64,000 nucleotides of DNA from Sphingomonas limnosediminicola. GTDB lineage: Bacteria; Pseudomonadota; Alphaproteobacteria; Sphingomonadales; Sphingomonadaceae. The translations under genes and the position numbers were made by a program. The notes beneath the pieces were generated by a model. The model had not been told where the DNA came from. It saw only the letters and a program-made list of their open reading frames with translations, and ran no database searches. Below, one piece after another: positions 54,295-63,962 of this stretch. The stretch is taken from positions 744,001 through 808,000 of the forward strand of contig NZ_BAABBM010000001.1 in NCBI RefSeq assembly GCF_039537965.1. Direction: 5' to 3'. Each line of letters opens with the position of its first letter. Position 1 is the first letter of the stretch.

Positions 54295-55505
54295 CCGCCG
54301 ATTACGCCTTCGGACCGCAGCCGCTCGATTTCGGGCGGCTGCAGGCCCGCATCACGAAGCACCGCATCCGTATCCCGGCCGAGCGCCGGTGGCGGCAGGT
54401 CTGAATCCGCGCGCAGACCGTCGAACCGCACTGGAGAACGGACGACCGGAATACCCGCGATCGTGCGAACCATCGCGCGATGTTGCGCCTGAACGTCCGA
54501 GAGTGCCTGCGTGATCGTGTTGATCGGGCCCGCCGGAATGCCGGCCGCTTCCAGCTGAGTGAGCCAATCCTGCGCTGACCTGATCGCAATGCACTCGCTG
54601 ACCAGCCGGACTATCTCCGCCCGATGGGCGACACGCTCGCCGTTTGTGGCGAAGCGCGGGTCCCTCGCCCATTCGGGATGGCCGCACATCTGGGCAAGCT
54701 TTGCGAATTGGCGATCGTTGCCGATTGCAATGATGATGGGTTGGTCGGCCGCGTCGAATGGCTGGTAGGGCACGATATTGGGGTGCGTGTTACCCTGCCG
54801 AGGCGGGTCCTTGCCCGAGATCAGCGCATTTGATGCCTGGTTGGCAAGGATCGCAAGCTGCGTGTCGAATAGCGCCGCATCGATATGCGCTCCCTCCCCG
54901 CTCTTCTCGCGCCGGTAGAGCGCAGAGAGGATCGCGACCGCGGTATAAAGGCCGGTGAAAAGGTCGATCACCGCCACGCCGACGCGCATCGGGCCGCCAC
55001 CGGGCACGCCATCCGGCAAGCCGGTGACGCTCATCAGTCCCCCCATGCCCTGGACGATGTAATCGTAGCCCGCGCGGTCGGCGTAAGGACCGTCCTGCCC
55101 GAAACCCGTGATCGAGGCGTAGATCAGCCGTGGATTGGCGGCGCGCAGCGTCTCGGCGTCGAGTCCGAATTTCTTGAGCCCGCCGACCTTGAAGTTCTCG
55201 ACGACCACGTCCGCCTCTGACGCCAGCCCTCGAATGATCGCGGCACCGTCGGGCTGGCCGAAATCGATAGCGGCCGACTTCTTCCCGCGATTGCAGCTGA
55301 GGAAGTAAGCCGCGACGCGGCCGTCGCCCTCACCGTACCAAGGCGGCCCCCAATGGCGCGTATCATCACCGCTCCCTGGCCGCTCGACCTTGATGACTTC
55401 AGCGCCGAGGTCGGCGAGCAACTGCGTGCACCAAGGGCCGGCGAGCACCCGGCTAAGATCGAGGACCTTGATACCTTCGAGCGGGCTCAATGGCCCCGCG
55501 CCCAT
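54291..55505 (-). CDS. CaiB/BaiF family CoA-transferase
   Basis: 404 residues, a class III CoA-transferase that moves CoA between carboxylic acids. Typical features: LDLSRVLAGPWCTQLLADLGAEVIKVE, the GGGAG-type and GRKSAA-like region (here NRGKKSAAIDF), the catalytic Asp in AGYDYIVQGMGG, and VIDLFTGLYTAVAILSALYRRE. Substrate unknown. Overlaps the oxidoreductase gene upstream by 19 bases, so the two are probably co-translated. Confidence 0.88.
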   Translation of the reverse strand: MGAGPLSPLEGIKVLDLSRVLAGPWCTQLLADLGAEVIKVERPGSGDDTRHWGPPWYGEGDGRVAAYFLSCNRGKKSAAIDFGQPDGAAIIRGLASEADVVVENFKVGGLKKFGLDAETLRAANPRLIYASITGFGQDGPYADRAGYDYIVQGMGGLMSVTGLPDGVPGGGPMRVGVAVIDLFTGLYTAVAILSALYRREKSGEGAHIDAALFDTQLAILANQASNALISGKDPPRQGNTHPNIVPYQPFDAADQPIIIAIGNDRQFAKLAQMCGHPEWARDPRFATNGERVAHRAEIVRLVSECIAIRSAQDWLTQLEAAGIPAGPINTITQALSDVQAQHRAMVRTIAGIPVVRSPVRFDGLRADSDLPPPALGRDTDAVLRDAGLQPPEIERLRSEGVIGG

Positions 55506-57070
55506 AAGCGCCGATCCTGCAAGATCGCGCGCGCCGCATTATGGCCCGGCGCGCCGGTGACCCCGCCGCCCGGATGGGAACCCGAACCGCACAGGTACAA
55601 CCCCTTGAGCGGCATGCGATAATCCGCCGCGCCGATCATCGGCCGCGCGCTGAACAGCTGATCGAGCCCCATTTTGCCGTGGAAAATGTCGCCGCCGATC
55701 AGGCCGAAACGCCGTTCCAGGTCGAGCGGCGAGTGAATTTGCCGCCCAAGCACGGATTTGGCGAAACCGGGCGCGTGAGAATCAACGGTTGCGATAATCG
55801 CGTCCGCGGCCTTTTCGCGCTCCTTGTCCCAGCTGCGCCCCGGTCCGAGGTCGTAGCGGAAATGCTGGCAGAACAGGGACGCGACATGCTTGCCCTTGGG
55901 CGCAAGGCTGGGATCGAGCGTCGAGGGAATGAGCATCTCGATAATTGGCTTCTTGGCCCAGCCGTTCACTGCGGCGTCGAGCCAGGCCTTGTGCATGTAA
56001 TCGAGGCTGGGCGCTATGATAATGCCCGCCGTCAGGTGGTCGCCCTTCTTTGGCAGAACGGTAAACTTGGGCAGTTCCGAGAGCGCAACGTTCATGCGGA
56101 AGGTCGCGCTTTCGCACTTCCATCCGTGCATCCGGCTCGACACATCGGCGTCCACCGCGCCCTGTGGGATGAGACGGTCGAACAGCAGCTTCGGGTTGAC
56201 GCCCGCAACGACGCTCCGCGCCGTCCACGCCTTGCCTCCGGCTACGACGCCAGACGCGCGGCCGCCGCTGACGACGACCTCTTCGACCGGCGTGTTGAGC
56301 ACGATGTCGACTCCCGCCTCGCGGCACGCGCGAGCCATCGCCTGGGTGATCGAGCCCATGCCGCCGATCGCATGTCCCCAGGCCCCGGGAACGCCCGCAG
56401 CCTCGCCGAACAGATGGTGAAGCAGGACATAGGCCGTGCCAGGTGCTTGTGGCGAGGCGAAGTTGCCGACCACGCCGTCGAACCCGAACAGCGCCTTGGT
56501 GAGCTCGCCTTCGAAATGGCGTTCGAGGATCTCGCTCTCGCTGCGCATCGCGAAGTCGTGCACGATTTGCGTCTCGGCGAGCGAGAGCCCGGCCATGTCG
56601 CGGCCGAGGCTCAGCAGCTTCGGGATTGCACTGACCTTGCGCCCGACGTTCGGCGGCGCTCGCAACAGCCATTTCTTCAGCAGATGAACGACCGTCTCGA
56701 GCTCGGCGATGTAGCGGTCATAGCCTTCTGCATCGGACTTCACGTGCCGCGCGATCTCCTTGCGCGTCAGGCCGTTGCGGCCGGCCAGAAGGTAGGTGCC
56801 ATCCCCGGGCAGGAAATTGTCGGTCTTGCGCAGCACGACTTTCAGCCCATGCCGCTCAAGCTCCATGTCCCGGATGACCTTGGGATTGAGCAGGCTGACG
56901 GTGTAGCTCGCTGCCGAATTCTTGAAGCCGGGCAGGAATTCGTCAGTCACGGCCGCACCGCCGACGACTTCGGCGGCTTCCAGGAGCGCGATCTTCATGC
57001 CCTTCTTCGCCAGATAATAGGCGCAGGTCAGGCCGTTATGCCCCGCCCCGATGATTACCGCGTCGTGCAA
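55487..57070 (-). CDS. FAD-dependent oxidoreductase, COG1233 (CrtI/PYROXD2-like)
   Basis: 527 residues. The FAD-binding start MHDAVIIGAGHNGLTCAYYLAKKG has the GxGxxG motif at 8-13, and the C-terminal LYLCGSGSHPGGGVTGAPGHNAA is the second FAD-contact region of the phytoene desaturase-like group. Not a carotenoid gene cluster, so a CrtI role is unlikely; PYROXD2-like is the closest group in my recall. It lies between glutathione reductase and the CoA-transferase on the same strand. Confidence 0.85.
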   Translation of the reverse strand: MHDAVIIGAGHNGLTCAYYLAKKGMKIALLEAAEVVGGAAVTDEFLPGFKNSAASYTVSLLNPKVIRDMELERHGLKVVLRKTDNFLPGDGTYLLAGRNGLTRKEIARHVKSDAEGYDRYIAELETVVHLLKKWLLRAPPNVGRKVSAIPKLLSLGRDMAGLSLAETQIVHDFAMRSESEILERHFEGELTKALFGFDGVVGNFASPQAPGTAYVLLHHLFGEAAGVPGAWGHAIGGMGSITQAMARACREAGVDIVLNTPVEEVVVSGGRASGVVAGGKAWTARSVVAGVNPKLLFDRLIPQGAVDADVSSRMHGWKCESATFRMNVALSELPKFTVLPKKGDHLTAGIIIAPSLDYMHKAWLDAAVNGWAKKPIIEMLIPSTLDPSLAPKGKHVASLFCQHFRYDLGPGRSWDKEREKAADAIIATVDSHAPGFAKSVLGRQIHSPLDLERRFGLIGGDIFHGKMGLDQLFSARPMIGAADYRMPLKGLYLCGSGSHPGGGVTGAPGHNAARAILQDRRLWARGH

Positions 57071-57086
57071 ATTGCCCCCTCTGACC

Positions 57087-58427
57087 TCATTTCATCAGCA
57101 CCAGCTCTTCCGCCATCGATGGATGGAGCGCGACCGTAGCATCGAAGTCGGCCTTCTTAAGCTTCGCCTTCACTGCGATCGCGGCGACTTGAAGCAGTTC
57201 CGGCGTATCCGGCCCGATCATGTGGATGCCGACGATCTCGTCGCTCTCGCCGTCCAGCACCAGCTTGTAAAGCGAGCGCTCGTTGCGGCCCGCAAGGACG
57301 TTTTTCATCGGCCGAAAGTCCGAGGTGAAAGTCTTCACGCTGCCAAGCCGGTGGCGTGCCTGTCCTTCCGTCATGCCGACGCCCGCGAGTGGAGGATGGC
57401 TGAATACGGCCGACGGGATGCAATCGTAATCGACGCGATGCGGCTTGTTGCCGAAGAATGTGTCGGCGAATGCCTGACCCTCCCGGATCGCGACGGGCGT
57501 CAGCTGGACTCGGTCGGTCACGTCGCCGACGGCAAAGATGCTCTCGACGGACGTCCGGTTGTCTTCACCGACCTTGATCTCGCCCTTCTCGCCGAGCTTG
57601 ACCCCAACCTCTTCGAGTCCGAGCCCGTTTATGTTCGGCTTGCGGCCGAGCGCGAACAGCATCTGGTCGGCCTCGATATCGTCGCAGCCGGACATGGACA
57701 GGTGAAGTGTCCCGTCTTCCTTCTTTTCGATCCGCTCAATCAGGGCGTTAAAGCGGAAGTCGATGCCTTTCCTCAACGATATCTGAAGCAGCCGATCGAC
57801 GATCTGCTGATCGTATCCTCGCAAGATGACGTCGGTCCGGTTCACCAGCATCACCTGGCTTCCGAACTGGTGGAAGATGCCGGCGAATTCGTTGGCGATG
57901 TAGCCGCCGCCGGCGATGACGATTCGCCGGGGCAGCTTGTCGAGGTGGAAGACCTCATTGGACGTGATCGCGTGCTCGATGCCCTCGATATCCGGCATCA
58001 CCGGCCAGGCGCCGGTCGCGATCAGGATCTTTCCCGCGCTGACTTCCTTCCCGCTGGCGAGCTTCACCGACGTTTGACCGGTTATCGTCGCCCGCTCGTG
58101 AAAGATGGTGACTTTGTGGTTGGTCAGCGTCTCAGTGTAGGCGTCTTCGAGCCGCCCGACCTCTGCCAGCACGTTGTCGCGCAGTACCGCCCAGTCGAAG
58201 CGCTTCTGCGGCACATCCCAGCCGAACATCGCCGCATCGTCGAGGTCTTCGGCAAAATGCGCGCCGTAAACGAGAAGCTTCTTCGGCACGCAGCCGCGAA
58301 TGACGCACGTGCCGCCAACCTTATGCTCCTCGGCAATCGCGACTCGAGCACCGCATGCGGCGGCCACCCGCGCGGCACGGACTCCGCCCGAACCGGCGCC
58401 AATGACGATCAGGTCGAAGTCAGCCAT
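57087..58427 (-). CDS. gor: glutathione-disulfide reductase
   Basis: Reduces oxidised glutathione with NADPH. 446 residues from ATG 58427 (the frame opens six codons earlier, but ATTGGAGAAAAG sits right for 58427). Redox Cys41 and Cys46 in GGTCVIRGCVPKK, FAD motif GAGSGG near the start, the NAD-binding GGGYIANEFAG, and the C-terminal HPSMAEELV with catalytic His-Glu. GshB at 42051 makes the substrate. Retropepsin-like gene ends 22 bases upstream. Confidence 0.95.
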   Translation of the reverse strand: MADFDLIVIGAGSGGVRAARVAAACGARVAIAEEHKVGGTCVIRGCVPKKLLVYGAHFAEDLDDAAMFGWDVPQKRFDWAVLRDNVLAEVGRLEDAYTETLTNHKVTIFHERATITGQTSVKLASGKEVSAGKILIATGAWPVMPDIEGIEHAITSNEVFHLDKLPRRIVIAGGGYIANEFAGIFHQFGSQVMLVNRTDVILRGYDQQIVDRLLQISLRKGIDFRFNALIERIEKKEDGTLHLSMSGCDDIEADQMLFALGRKPNINGLGLEEVGVKLGEKGEIKVGEDNRTSVESIFAVGDVTDRVQLTPVAIREGQAFADTFFGNKPHRVDYDCIPSAVFSHPPLAGVGMTEGQARHRLGSVKTFTSDFRPMKNVLAGRNERSLYKLVLDGESDEIVGIHMIGPDTPELLQVAAIAVKAKLKKADFDATVALHPSMAEELVLMK

Positions 58428-58449
58428 TCTTTTCTCCAATGGCAATCAT

Positions 58450-59277
58450 TCAGCGCCCCTGTACAGCAGGATCGAGCCAGACCGCGCGTTGGCTGAAATC
58501 GGTCGTGAGCACAAAGTCCTTGAGGATCGAGGTCCCGATATTGAGATCGCTGGCGGTCGGCTGGTCGTCGACGGCCGCAACCAGGTCGCGATAGCGCTTC
58601 CCAGCAACATCGAGGCTGGCGAGGCGGACGAGATCGCGCTGCACTTCGCCGCCGATACCGCCGCCCGGCTTCCTGCCGATCGTCTTCAGCTTCAGCTTGT
58701 TCGCGAAAGAACGGGAGATAAGCAGGCCGCTGCCATTGCCGAGGTCGACCTCCGCCTGGCCGGTAACGCCGCTCGCGACGACTTCGATCGCTTCAACGCC
58801 ATGCACCTTTGTCAGGGAGAGCCGCTGCCCTTTCGGCTCGCCGGCGGAGTTGACGACGATCGCTTCCCTCCGGCCGATATCCACCCGCAGTCGCGCCGCA
58901 TCGAACAACTCGCGGCCGATCACGACTTGCGTGGGTCGCTTGATCAGCCGTCGGGAGAGCTCGGAGAGGTCCGTCACAACCACGGCTTCGGGATGGAGCG
59001 TCAGACCCAGCGCTTCGACCATCACACCTTCGACAACTCGGGCCTTCGCCCCGCCGCCGGAACCGCGAATCGTCTGGGCTGCACCCTCGGCCAGCTTCGC
59101 CTTCGCTGCAAAAACCGGGTCGATAAGCGACGCTTCCGCCGCGCTGTCGAGCAGCGCTTCTGTCGTGAGACCGTTGACCTGGGCGGTAATGAATAAGCGC
59201 CCATTGTCGAAGACAAGCGGATCTGCCGCTGCGGGAGCGGCCACAAGAATCATGGCGCCGAGAGCAGCCAGACGCAT
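58450..59277 (-). CDS. secreted retropepsin-like aspartic protease-family protein
   Basis: 275 residues with a signal peptide (about 1-18). Two similar halves are seen, each with an Asp motif: LLDSAAEASLIDP (about 42-54) and VDLGNGSGLLISR (about 177-189), where the first lacks the usual Thr-Gly after Asp (Ser-Ala). This looks like a retropepsin fold with a weakened catalytic Asp motif, so activity is doubtful. It is coupled to pgi by a TGATG overlap. Confidence 0.65.
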   Translation of the reverse strand: MRLAALGAMILVAAPAAADPLVFDNGRLFITAQVNGLTTEALLDSAAEASLIDPVFAAKAKLAEGAAQTIRGSGGGAKARVVEGVMVEALGLTLHPEAVVVTDLSELSRRLIKRPTQVVIGRELFDAARLRVDIGRREAIVVNSAGEPKGQRLSLTKVHGVEAIEVVASGVTGQAEVDLGNGSGLLISRSFANKLKLKTIGRKPGGGIGGEVQRDLVRLASLDVAGKRYRDLVAAVDDQPTASDLNIGTSILKDFVLTTDFSQRAVWLDPAVQGR

Positions 59278-60761
59278 CAGACGCCGGCCCGCTTGATCAA
59301 CGCGCGTGTGGATGGATCAAGGCTCTCCGTGTCAGCATCATCCGCGAGTTGGCGCGCAATCTGCTTTCCCAGTTCTACTCCGAACTGGTCGAAAGGGTTG
59401 ATCCCGAGCAGCGCCGCATTCGCGAATGTACGATGCTCGTAGAAGGCGATCAGCGCACCCAATGAGCGAGGATCGAGCTTCTCAAGCAGGATCGTCGAGC
59501 TTGGGCGATTGCCGGAATAGGCACGTTGCGGATCCTCGCTCGCTTTGCCTTGCATCAACGCGGCACCCTGCGCGAACGCGTTGAGTAGTAGTAGGCGATG
59601 ATGCTCCGGATCCTGGTCGTCTTCCGCATCGCGCACCGCAATGAACTCAACCGGAGTGATGACAGTGCCCTGGTGAAGCAATTGAAAGACTGCGTGCTGC
59701 GCGTCGGTGCCAGTGCCGCCCCAAGTGATCGGCGCGGTCGGATGGTGGATCGGCTTGCCCTCCTTGGTCACCGATTTGCCGTTCGACTCCATTTCCAGCT
59801 GCTGCAGGTAGGAAGGAAGGAGTCGCAGGCGCTCGTCATAAGCGAAGACGCCTCGGCCCTGGCATCCGCGGTCCTCGACATAGTGCCGGTCCGCGAAGGC
59901 CGCGAGCAGCGGCATGTTCGCCTCGGCGTCGGCAAAGCGGAAGTGGCGATCCATTTCGGCGGCGCCTTCGAGGAGCTCCTCAAAAGCGTCCCAGCCGAGC
60001 GCGAGCGCTGCGGTGACGCCAACCGAGCTCCACAGCGAATAGCGGCCCCCGACGCCCTCGCCGAACTGCAGGATACGGCTTTCATCAATTCCGGTTTCGA
60101 GCGCCGCGTCGGGCTTCGCGGTCACGGCGATTACCTGCCCGTCAGGGTCGGCAACGCCCGCGCTCCGAAGCCAGCCGCGAGCGGCTTCGAAATTGGCGAG
60201 CGTTTCCTGGGTCGTGAACGTTTTCGAAGCCACAACGACGAGTGTCGTCGCCGGATCGAGCGGCTTGACCGCTTCATCGAAAGCCGCGCCGTCGATGTTG
60301 GACAAGAATCGGACGGTCAGCCGCGAGGATCGCCGGCCAAGTGCATCGACAAGCAAGGCCGGGCCGAGCACCGACCCGCCAATTCCGATATGAAGCACGC
60401 CGGTAATGTCGCCGAACGCCCCCGCCTCGATCGCATCCACCAGTGCTCGCATCCGTTGCCGCCGCACCGTCGCAAGGTCGACATCTTCTGGCGCACCGCT
60501 CCCGCGCTCCGCGACATGCGTGGCGGGACGGCCTTCGCTCGCATTGACGACATCACCCGTAAACAAAGCATCGCGCGCTGTGTCGAAGCCCATGCGGTCG
60601 GCGCGTTCGATGCCGGCCTGGATCAGCGCGTGATCCAGATGCGTCTTCGACAGGTCGAAATAGAGCCCGGCCGCTTCGAGACTTAGCCTGCTCAGCCGGT
60701 CCGGCTCGGCGTCGAAAAGCTGGGACAGGGTCGGAGTTGGGGTTTGCGGCTGATCGGGCAT
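59277..60761 (-). CDS. pgi: glucose-6-phosphate isomerase
   Basis: Interconverts glucose 6-phosphate and fructose 6-phosphate. 494 residues from ATG 60761; the frame is open to 61127 but the added part overlaps the lepB gene and is unlike the family. Seen: GIGGSVLGPALL, SKTFTTQET, EGVGGRYSLWSSVG, and the C-terminal Lys/Glu/His regions. The stop overlaps the next start (TGATG). Confidence 0.94.
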   Translation of the reverse strand: MPDQPQTPTPTLSQLFDAEPDRLSRLSLEAAGLYFDLSKTHLDHALIQAGIERADRMGFDTARDALFTGDVVNASEGRPATHVAERGSGAPEDVDLATVRRQRMRALVDAIEAGAFGDITGVLHIGIGGSVLGPALLVDALGRRSSRLTVRFLSNIDGAAFDEAVKPLDPATTLVVVASKTFTTQETLANFEAARGWLRSAGVADPDGQVIAVTAKPDAALETGIDESRILQFGEGVGGRYSLWSSVGVTAALALGWDAFEELLEGAAEMDRHFRFADAEANMPLLAAFADRHYVEDRGCQGRGVFAYDERLRLLPSYLQQLEMESNGKSVTKEGKPIHHPTAPITWGGTGTDAQHAVFQLLHQGTVITPVEFIAVRDAEDDQDPEHHRLLLLNAFAQGAALMQGKASEDPQRAYSGNRPSSTILLEKLDPRSLGALIAFYEHRTFANAALLGINPFDQFGVELGKQIARQLADDADTESLDPSTRALIKRAGV

Positions 60762-60842
60762 TGCTCGGGCACATAATGACGGCACCGGCAAATGCCACCC
60801 CGGCTTGACCTTAACGCTGCTAGGCGGACACAAGCGACAGCG

Positions 60843-61703
60843 ATGCGCCGGCCTGCCATGCCCCGCGGCCCAATTCAGGCCGACGCCGCTCCGAGCGAGC
60901 GAGCGGACAATGGCACGCTCGGCATTGCGCGCTTCATCCTGACGCTGGCGCTGCTTGCGTGGGCGCTCCGAAGCTTCGTCGTCGCGCCCTTCAGCATTCC
61001 ATCGGGATCGATGCTGCCGACGCTTTACATCGGCGACTATCTGATGGTCGCGAAATGGCCTTACGGCTACTCGCGCTACAGCTTCCCATGGGGAATTCCC
61101 TCGTTCGACGGCCGCCTGTTCGAGCACCTACCGAAGCGCGGCGACGTCGTCGTCTTCCGCCATCCTGTGGAAAGTAACGACCTCATCAAGCGCGTGATCG
61201 GGCTGCCCGGTGACACGATCGAACTTCGCGGCGGCCAGGTGATCCTCAACGGCCGCCCGCTGCCGCGCGTCGCGCTTCGCCCGTATAATCTACCGATGAG
61301 CGCCAACACGCCCTGCAAGGTCGTCCCGCCAGCCTCGCCGCTAACCGCTGGGGTCGGCGATCGTATGTACTGCATCTATCCGGCGTTCCGCGAAACGCTC
61401 CCCGGGGGACCGAGTTACACCACGCTCGACCAGACCGAAGGGTTAGCCGACGAATTTCCGGCAACGAAGGTTCCTGCCGGCCACGTCTTCCTGATGGGCG
61501 ACAACCGCGACGACAGCGCCGACAGCCGCTTTGATCCCGTCACCGGTGGAGTCGGGATGGTCCCAGTCGAAAACATTATCGGCCGCGCGACGGTCACCTT
61601 CTGGTCGACTGACGGAGGCGCCACCTACTGGAAGCCATGGACCTGGTTCAGCGCGTTGCGGATCGATCGGATCGGCAATGGCTATTCGGGGGACGCGGAA
61701 TGA
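60843..61703 (+). CDS. lepB: signal peptidase I
   Basis: Removes signal peptides from exported proteins, an inner-membrane serine/lysine protease. 286 residues from ATG 60843; ATG 60792 is also possible. Membrane helix at about 28-47, Ser56 (SIPSGSMLPTL) and Lys116 (DLIKRVIGLPGD), and the GDNRDDSADSR box. The ATG of rnc overlaps its stop (ATGA). Divergent from pgi. Confidence 0.94.
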   Translation: MRRPAMPRGPIQADAAPSERADNGTLGIARFILTLALLAWALRSFVVAPFSIPSGSMLPTLYIGDYLMVAKWPYGYSRYSFPWGIPSFDGRLFEHLPKRGDVVVFRHPVESNDLIKRVIGLPGDTIELRGGQVILNGRPLPRVALRPYNLPMSANTPCKVVPPASPLTAGVGDRMYCIYPAFRETLPGGPSYTTLDQTEGLADEFPATKVPAGHVFLMGDNRDDSADSRFDPVTGGVGMVPVENIIGRATVTFWSTDGGATYWKPWTWFSALRIDRIGNGYSGDAE

Positions 61704-62365
61704 CGGGCGACGTGGCCGCTTTCGTCCGCGACCAGCTTGGGCACGAGCCCAAGAACCTGAGTCTTTTCGAGCTGGCCTTAACCCACTCAAGCGTCGGGCG
61801 CGACAGCTACGAGCGGCTCGAATTTCTCGGCGACCGAATACTGGGCATGGTGATCGCGACTGCGCTGTATCGTCGATACCCGAACGAGCCCGAGGGCAGT
61901 CTGTCCAAGCGCTACAATGGTCTTGTCGACCGCGAGACATGTGCGTCTAACGGGCGAGAAATCGGTGTTCCCGCGCTCATTCGCCTCGGCAAGCAGGCGC
62001 GCGAGGATGGCGCGAGCCAGAGCGAGAACGTTGTCGGCGACGTGGTCGAGGCACTGATTGGCGCGCTCTTCATCGATGGCGGCATTGAGGCTGCAGAGCG
62101 TTTTATCCTCAAGCTCTGGGAGCCGGATCTAACAAGCCAGCGCCGCGCCCCTCAGCATCCCAAGTCGGAACTTCAGGAATTGGCAGCGGCCAAGGGCTGC
62201 AAGCCGCCCGTTTATGAATTGGTTGGTCGCACGGGCGCCCACCATGCGCCCAAATTCACCATCCGCGTATCAGTGAACAAACTCGGCGAAGCGTCGGCTG
62301 ACGGTTCGAGCAAGCAGGAAGCGGAAACAGCGGCCGCGGAAGCCCTTTTGGCTCAGTTGAAATGA
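61700..62365 (+). CDS. rnc: ribonuclease III
   Basis: Cuts double-stranded RNA in rRNA precursors and mRNA. 221 residues from ATG 61700. Catalytic ERLEFLGD at 38-45 (Glu41, Asp45) with Asp114 and Glu117, and a dsRNA-binding domain (about 152-220). lepB-rnc-era is a conserved order, here fully overlapped. Confidence 0.96.
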   Translation: MTGDVAAFVRDQLGHEPKNLSLFELALTHSSVGRDSYERLEFLGDRILGMVIATALYRRYPNEPEGSLSKRYNGLVDRETCASNGREIGVPALIRLGKQAREDGASQSENVVGDVVEALIGALFIDGGIEAAERFILKLWEPDLTSQRRAPQHPKSELQELAAAKGCKPPVYELVGRTGAHHAPKFTIRVSVNKLGEASADGSSKQEAETAAAEALLAQLK

Positions 62366-63264
62366 GTGAACCGGAAACTCGCGCGGGGTTCGTCGCCGTC
62401 ATCGGCGCGCCCAACGCCGGCAAATCGACGCTCGTCAACGCGCTCGTCGGTCAGAAGGTCGCGATCGTCAGCCCGAAGGCGCAGACCACGCGCGCTCGGC
62501 TGATGGGGATCGCGATCGATGGTCATGCACAGATCCTGCTGGTCGACACACCCGGAATTTTCGAGCCTCGCCGGCGGCTCGACCGCGCCATGGTTGCGGC
62601 AGCCTGGGCTGGCGCACAAGACGCCGATGTCATCCTGCTAGTGATTGATGCCGCGACGGGCATGAACAGCGCGGTGAGACGGATCGTCGAGTCCCTGGGC
62701 GAACGGCAGCACCCTCTCCTGCTCGTCCTCAACAAAATCGATTTGGTGAAAAAGCCGGCGCTCCTCGCCTTGTCGATGGACCTCACGGCGAAACTCAAGC
62801 CGGACAGCGTATTTATGATCAGCGCCGCGCAGGGCGACGGCGTCGCTGACGTCAAATGCGCGCTTGTGGACGCCATGCCCGCCGGCCCATGGCTATATCC
62901 GGAGGACGAAGTCTCCGACGCCACCGATCGCATGATCGCCGCGGAGCTGACTCGAGAGCAGATCGTCAACCAACTCCACCAGGAATTGCCTTACGCGACC
63001 GCAGTCGAGACGGAGACGTGGGAGGACCGGCCGGACGGGTCGACCTCGATCCGCCAGCAAATCCTCGTCGCGCGAGACAGTCAGAAGGCGATCGTCATCG
63101 GCAAAGGCGGACAGCGTCTGAAGGCGATCGGCGCTGGTGCGCGCGAAGAGATCGCGAAGCATCTCGGCCGCCCGGTGCACCTTTTCCTGCACGTCAAAGT
63201 GAATCCGCGCTGGGACGAGGACCGCGGCCTCTATCGCGAAATCGGCCTGGAGTGGGCCGACTAA
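62362..63264 (+). CDS. era: GTPase Era
   Basis: A GTPase that binds 16S rRNA in 30S assembly. 300 residues: P-loop GAPNAGKST (15-23), switch and DTPG (62-65), NKID (124-127), and a KH domain (about 200-295) with IVIGKGGQRLKAIG. Starts by ATGA overlap with rnc. Its stop overlaps the convergent sirtuin gene by 4 bases. Confidence 0.96.
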   Translation: MSEPETRAGFVAVIGAPNAGKSTLVNALVGQKVAIVSPKAQTTRARLMGIAIDGHAQILLVDTPGIFEPRRRLDRAMVAAAWAGAQDADVILLVIDAATGMNSAVRRIVESLGERQHPLLLVLNKIDLVKKPALLALSMDLTAKLKPDSVFMISAAQGDGVADVKCALVDAMPAGPWLYPEDEVSDATDRMIAAELTREQIVNQLHQELPYATAVETETWEDRPDGSTSIRQQILVARDSQKAIVIGKGGQRLKAIGAGAREEIAKHLGRPVHLFLHVKVNPRWDEDRGLYREIGLEWAD

Positions 63265-63962
63265 GCGGTCAGCAATTCCTCGACCCATTGGGGAACGAGC
63301 ACGCTCGCCGGACCAGTCCGGCTCTCGTCGAAAAGATAGCTGCCGAGGCTCGGCTCCAGGTTCACCTCCAGCGTGGTCGCGCCACAATCGCGCGCGGTCT
63401 GAACGAAGCCGGCGGCTGGATAGACCGCGCCGGAAGTGCCGATCGACACGAACAGGTCACATTGCCGCACCGCCTCCTCGATCCGCTCCATCTCGTAAGG
63501 CATCTCGCCGAACCAGACGATGTCGGGGCGAACCTGTCCTTCCGTCGCGCACGCTGGGCAGCGAGCCGCTTGCCCCATTACCCCCGCCCATTCGAACCGC
63601 TCATCACAAGCAAGGCACCAGCCCTTAACTAGCTCACCATGCATATGGACCAGACGCTTCGAGCCCGCGCGCTCATGCAAATCATCGACATTCTGCGTCA
63701 CCAGCAAGAGCTCGCCGGGCCATTCGATGTCGAGCCTCGCAAGCGCTTCATGCGCCGGATTCGGCTGGACCGTGCCGAGCTTCCTCCGGCGGGCATCGTA
63801 GAACTGGTGCACCAGCGCCGGGTCGCGCAGATAGGCCTCGGGCGTGCAGACATCCTCGACCCGATGACCTTCCCAAAGGCCGTCCGGCCCGCGGAAGGTC
63901 GCGAGCCCGCTTTCAGCAGAAACGCCGGCCCCGGTGAGAATGACGATGTTGCAGATGCCCAT
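63261..63962 (-). CDS. cobB: NAD-dependent protein deacylase, sirtuin (CobB type)
   Basis: Removes acyl groups from protein lysines with NAD+. 233 residues. Rossmann start ILTGAGVSAESGLATFRG, QNVD at 90-93, catalytic His108, and zinc Cys116, Cys119, Cys135 and Cys138. Tyr55 and Arg58 (FYDARRRKL) form the Y-x-x-R pair of class III sirtuins that favour succinyl and other acidic acyl groups. Beyond it, an ATG at 63989 reads four codons to the window end and may start a further gene. Confidence 0.93.
   Translation of the reverse strand: MGICNIVILTGAGVSAESGLATFRGPDGLWEGHRVEDVCTPEAYLRDPALVHQFYDARRRKLGTVQPNPAHEALARLDIEWPGELLLVTQNVDDLHERAGSKRLVHMHGELVKGWCLACDERFEWAGVMGQAARCPACATEGQVRPDIVWFGEMPYEMERIEEAVRQCDLFVSIGTSGAVYPAAGFVQTARDCGATTLEVNLEPSLGSYLFDESRTGPASVLVPQWVEELLTA

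Noticed and set aside
55541-57139. Plus-strand open frame of 532 codons opposite the COG1233 oxidoreductase
   Set aside because: It mirrors the real gene with no domain or start signal; GC-rich codon bias explains its length.
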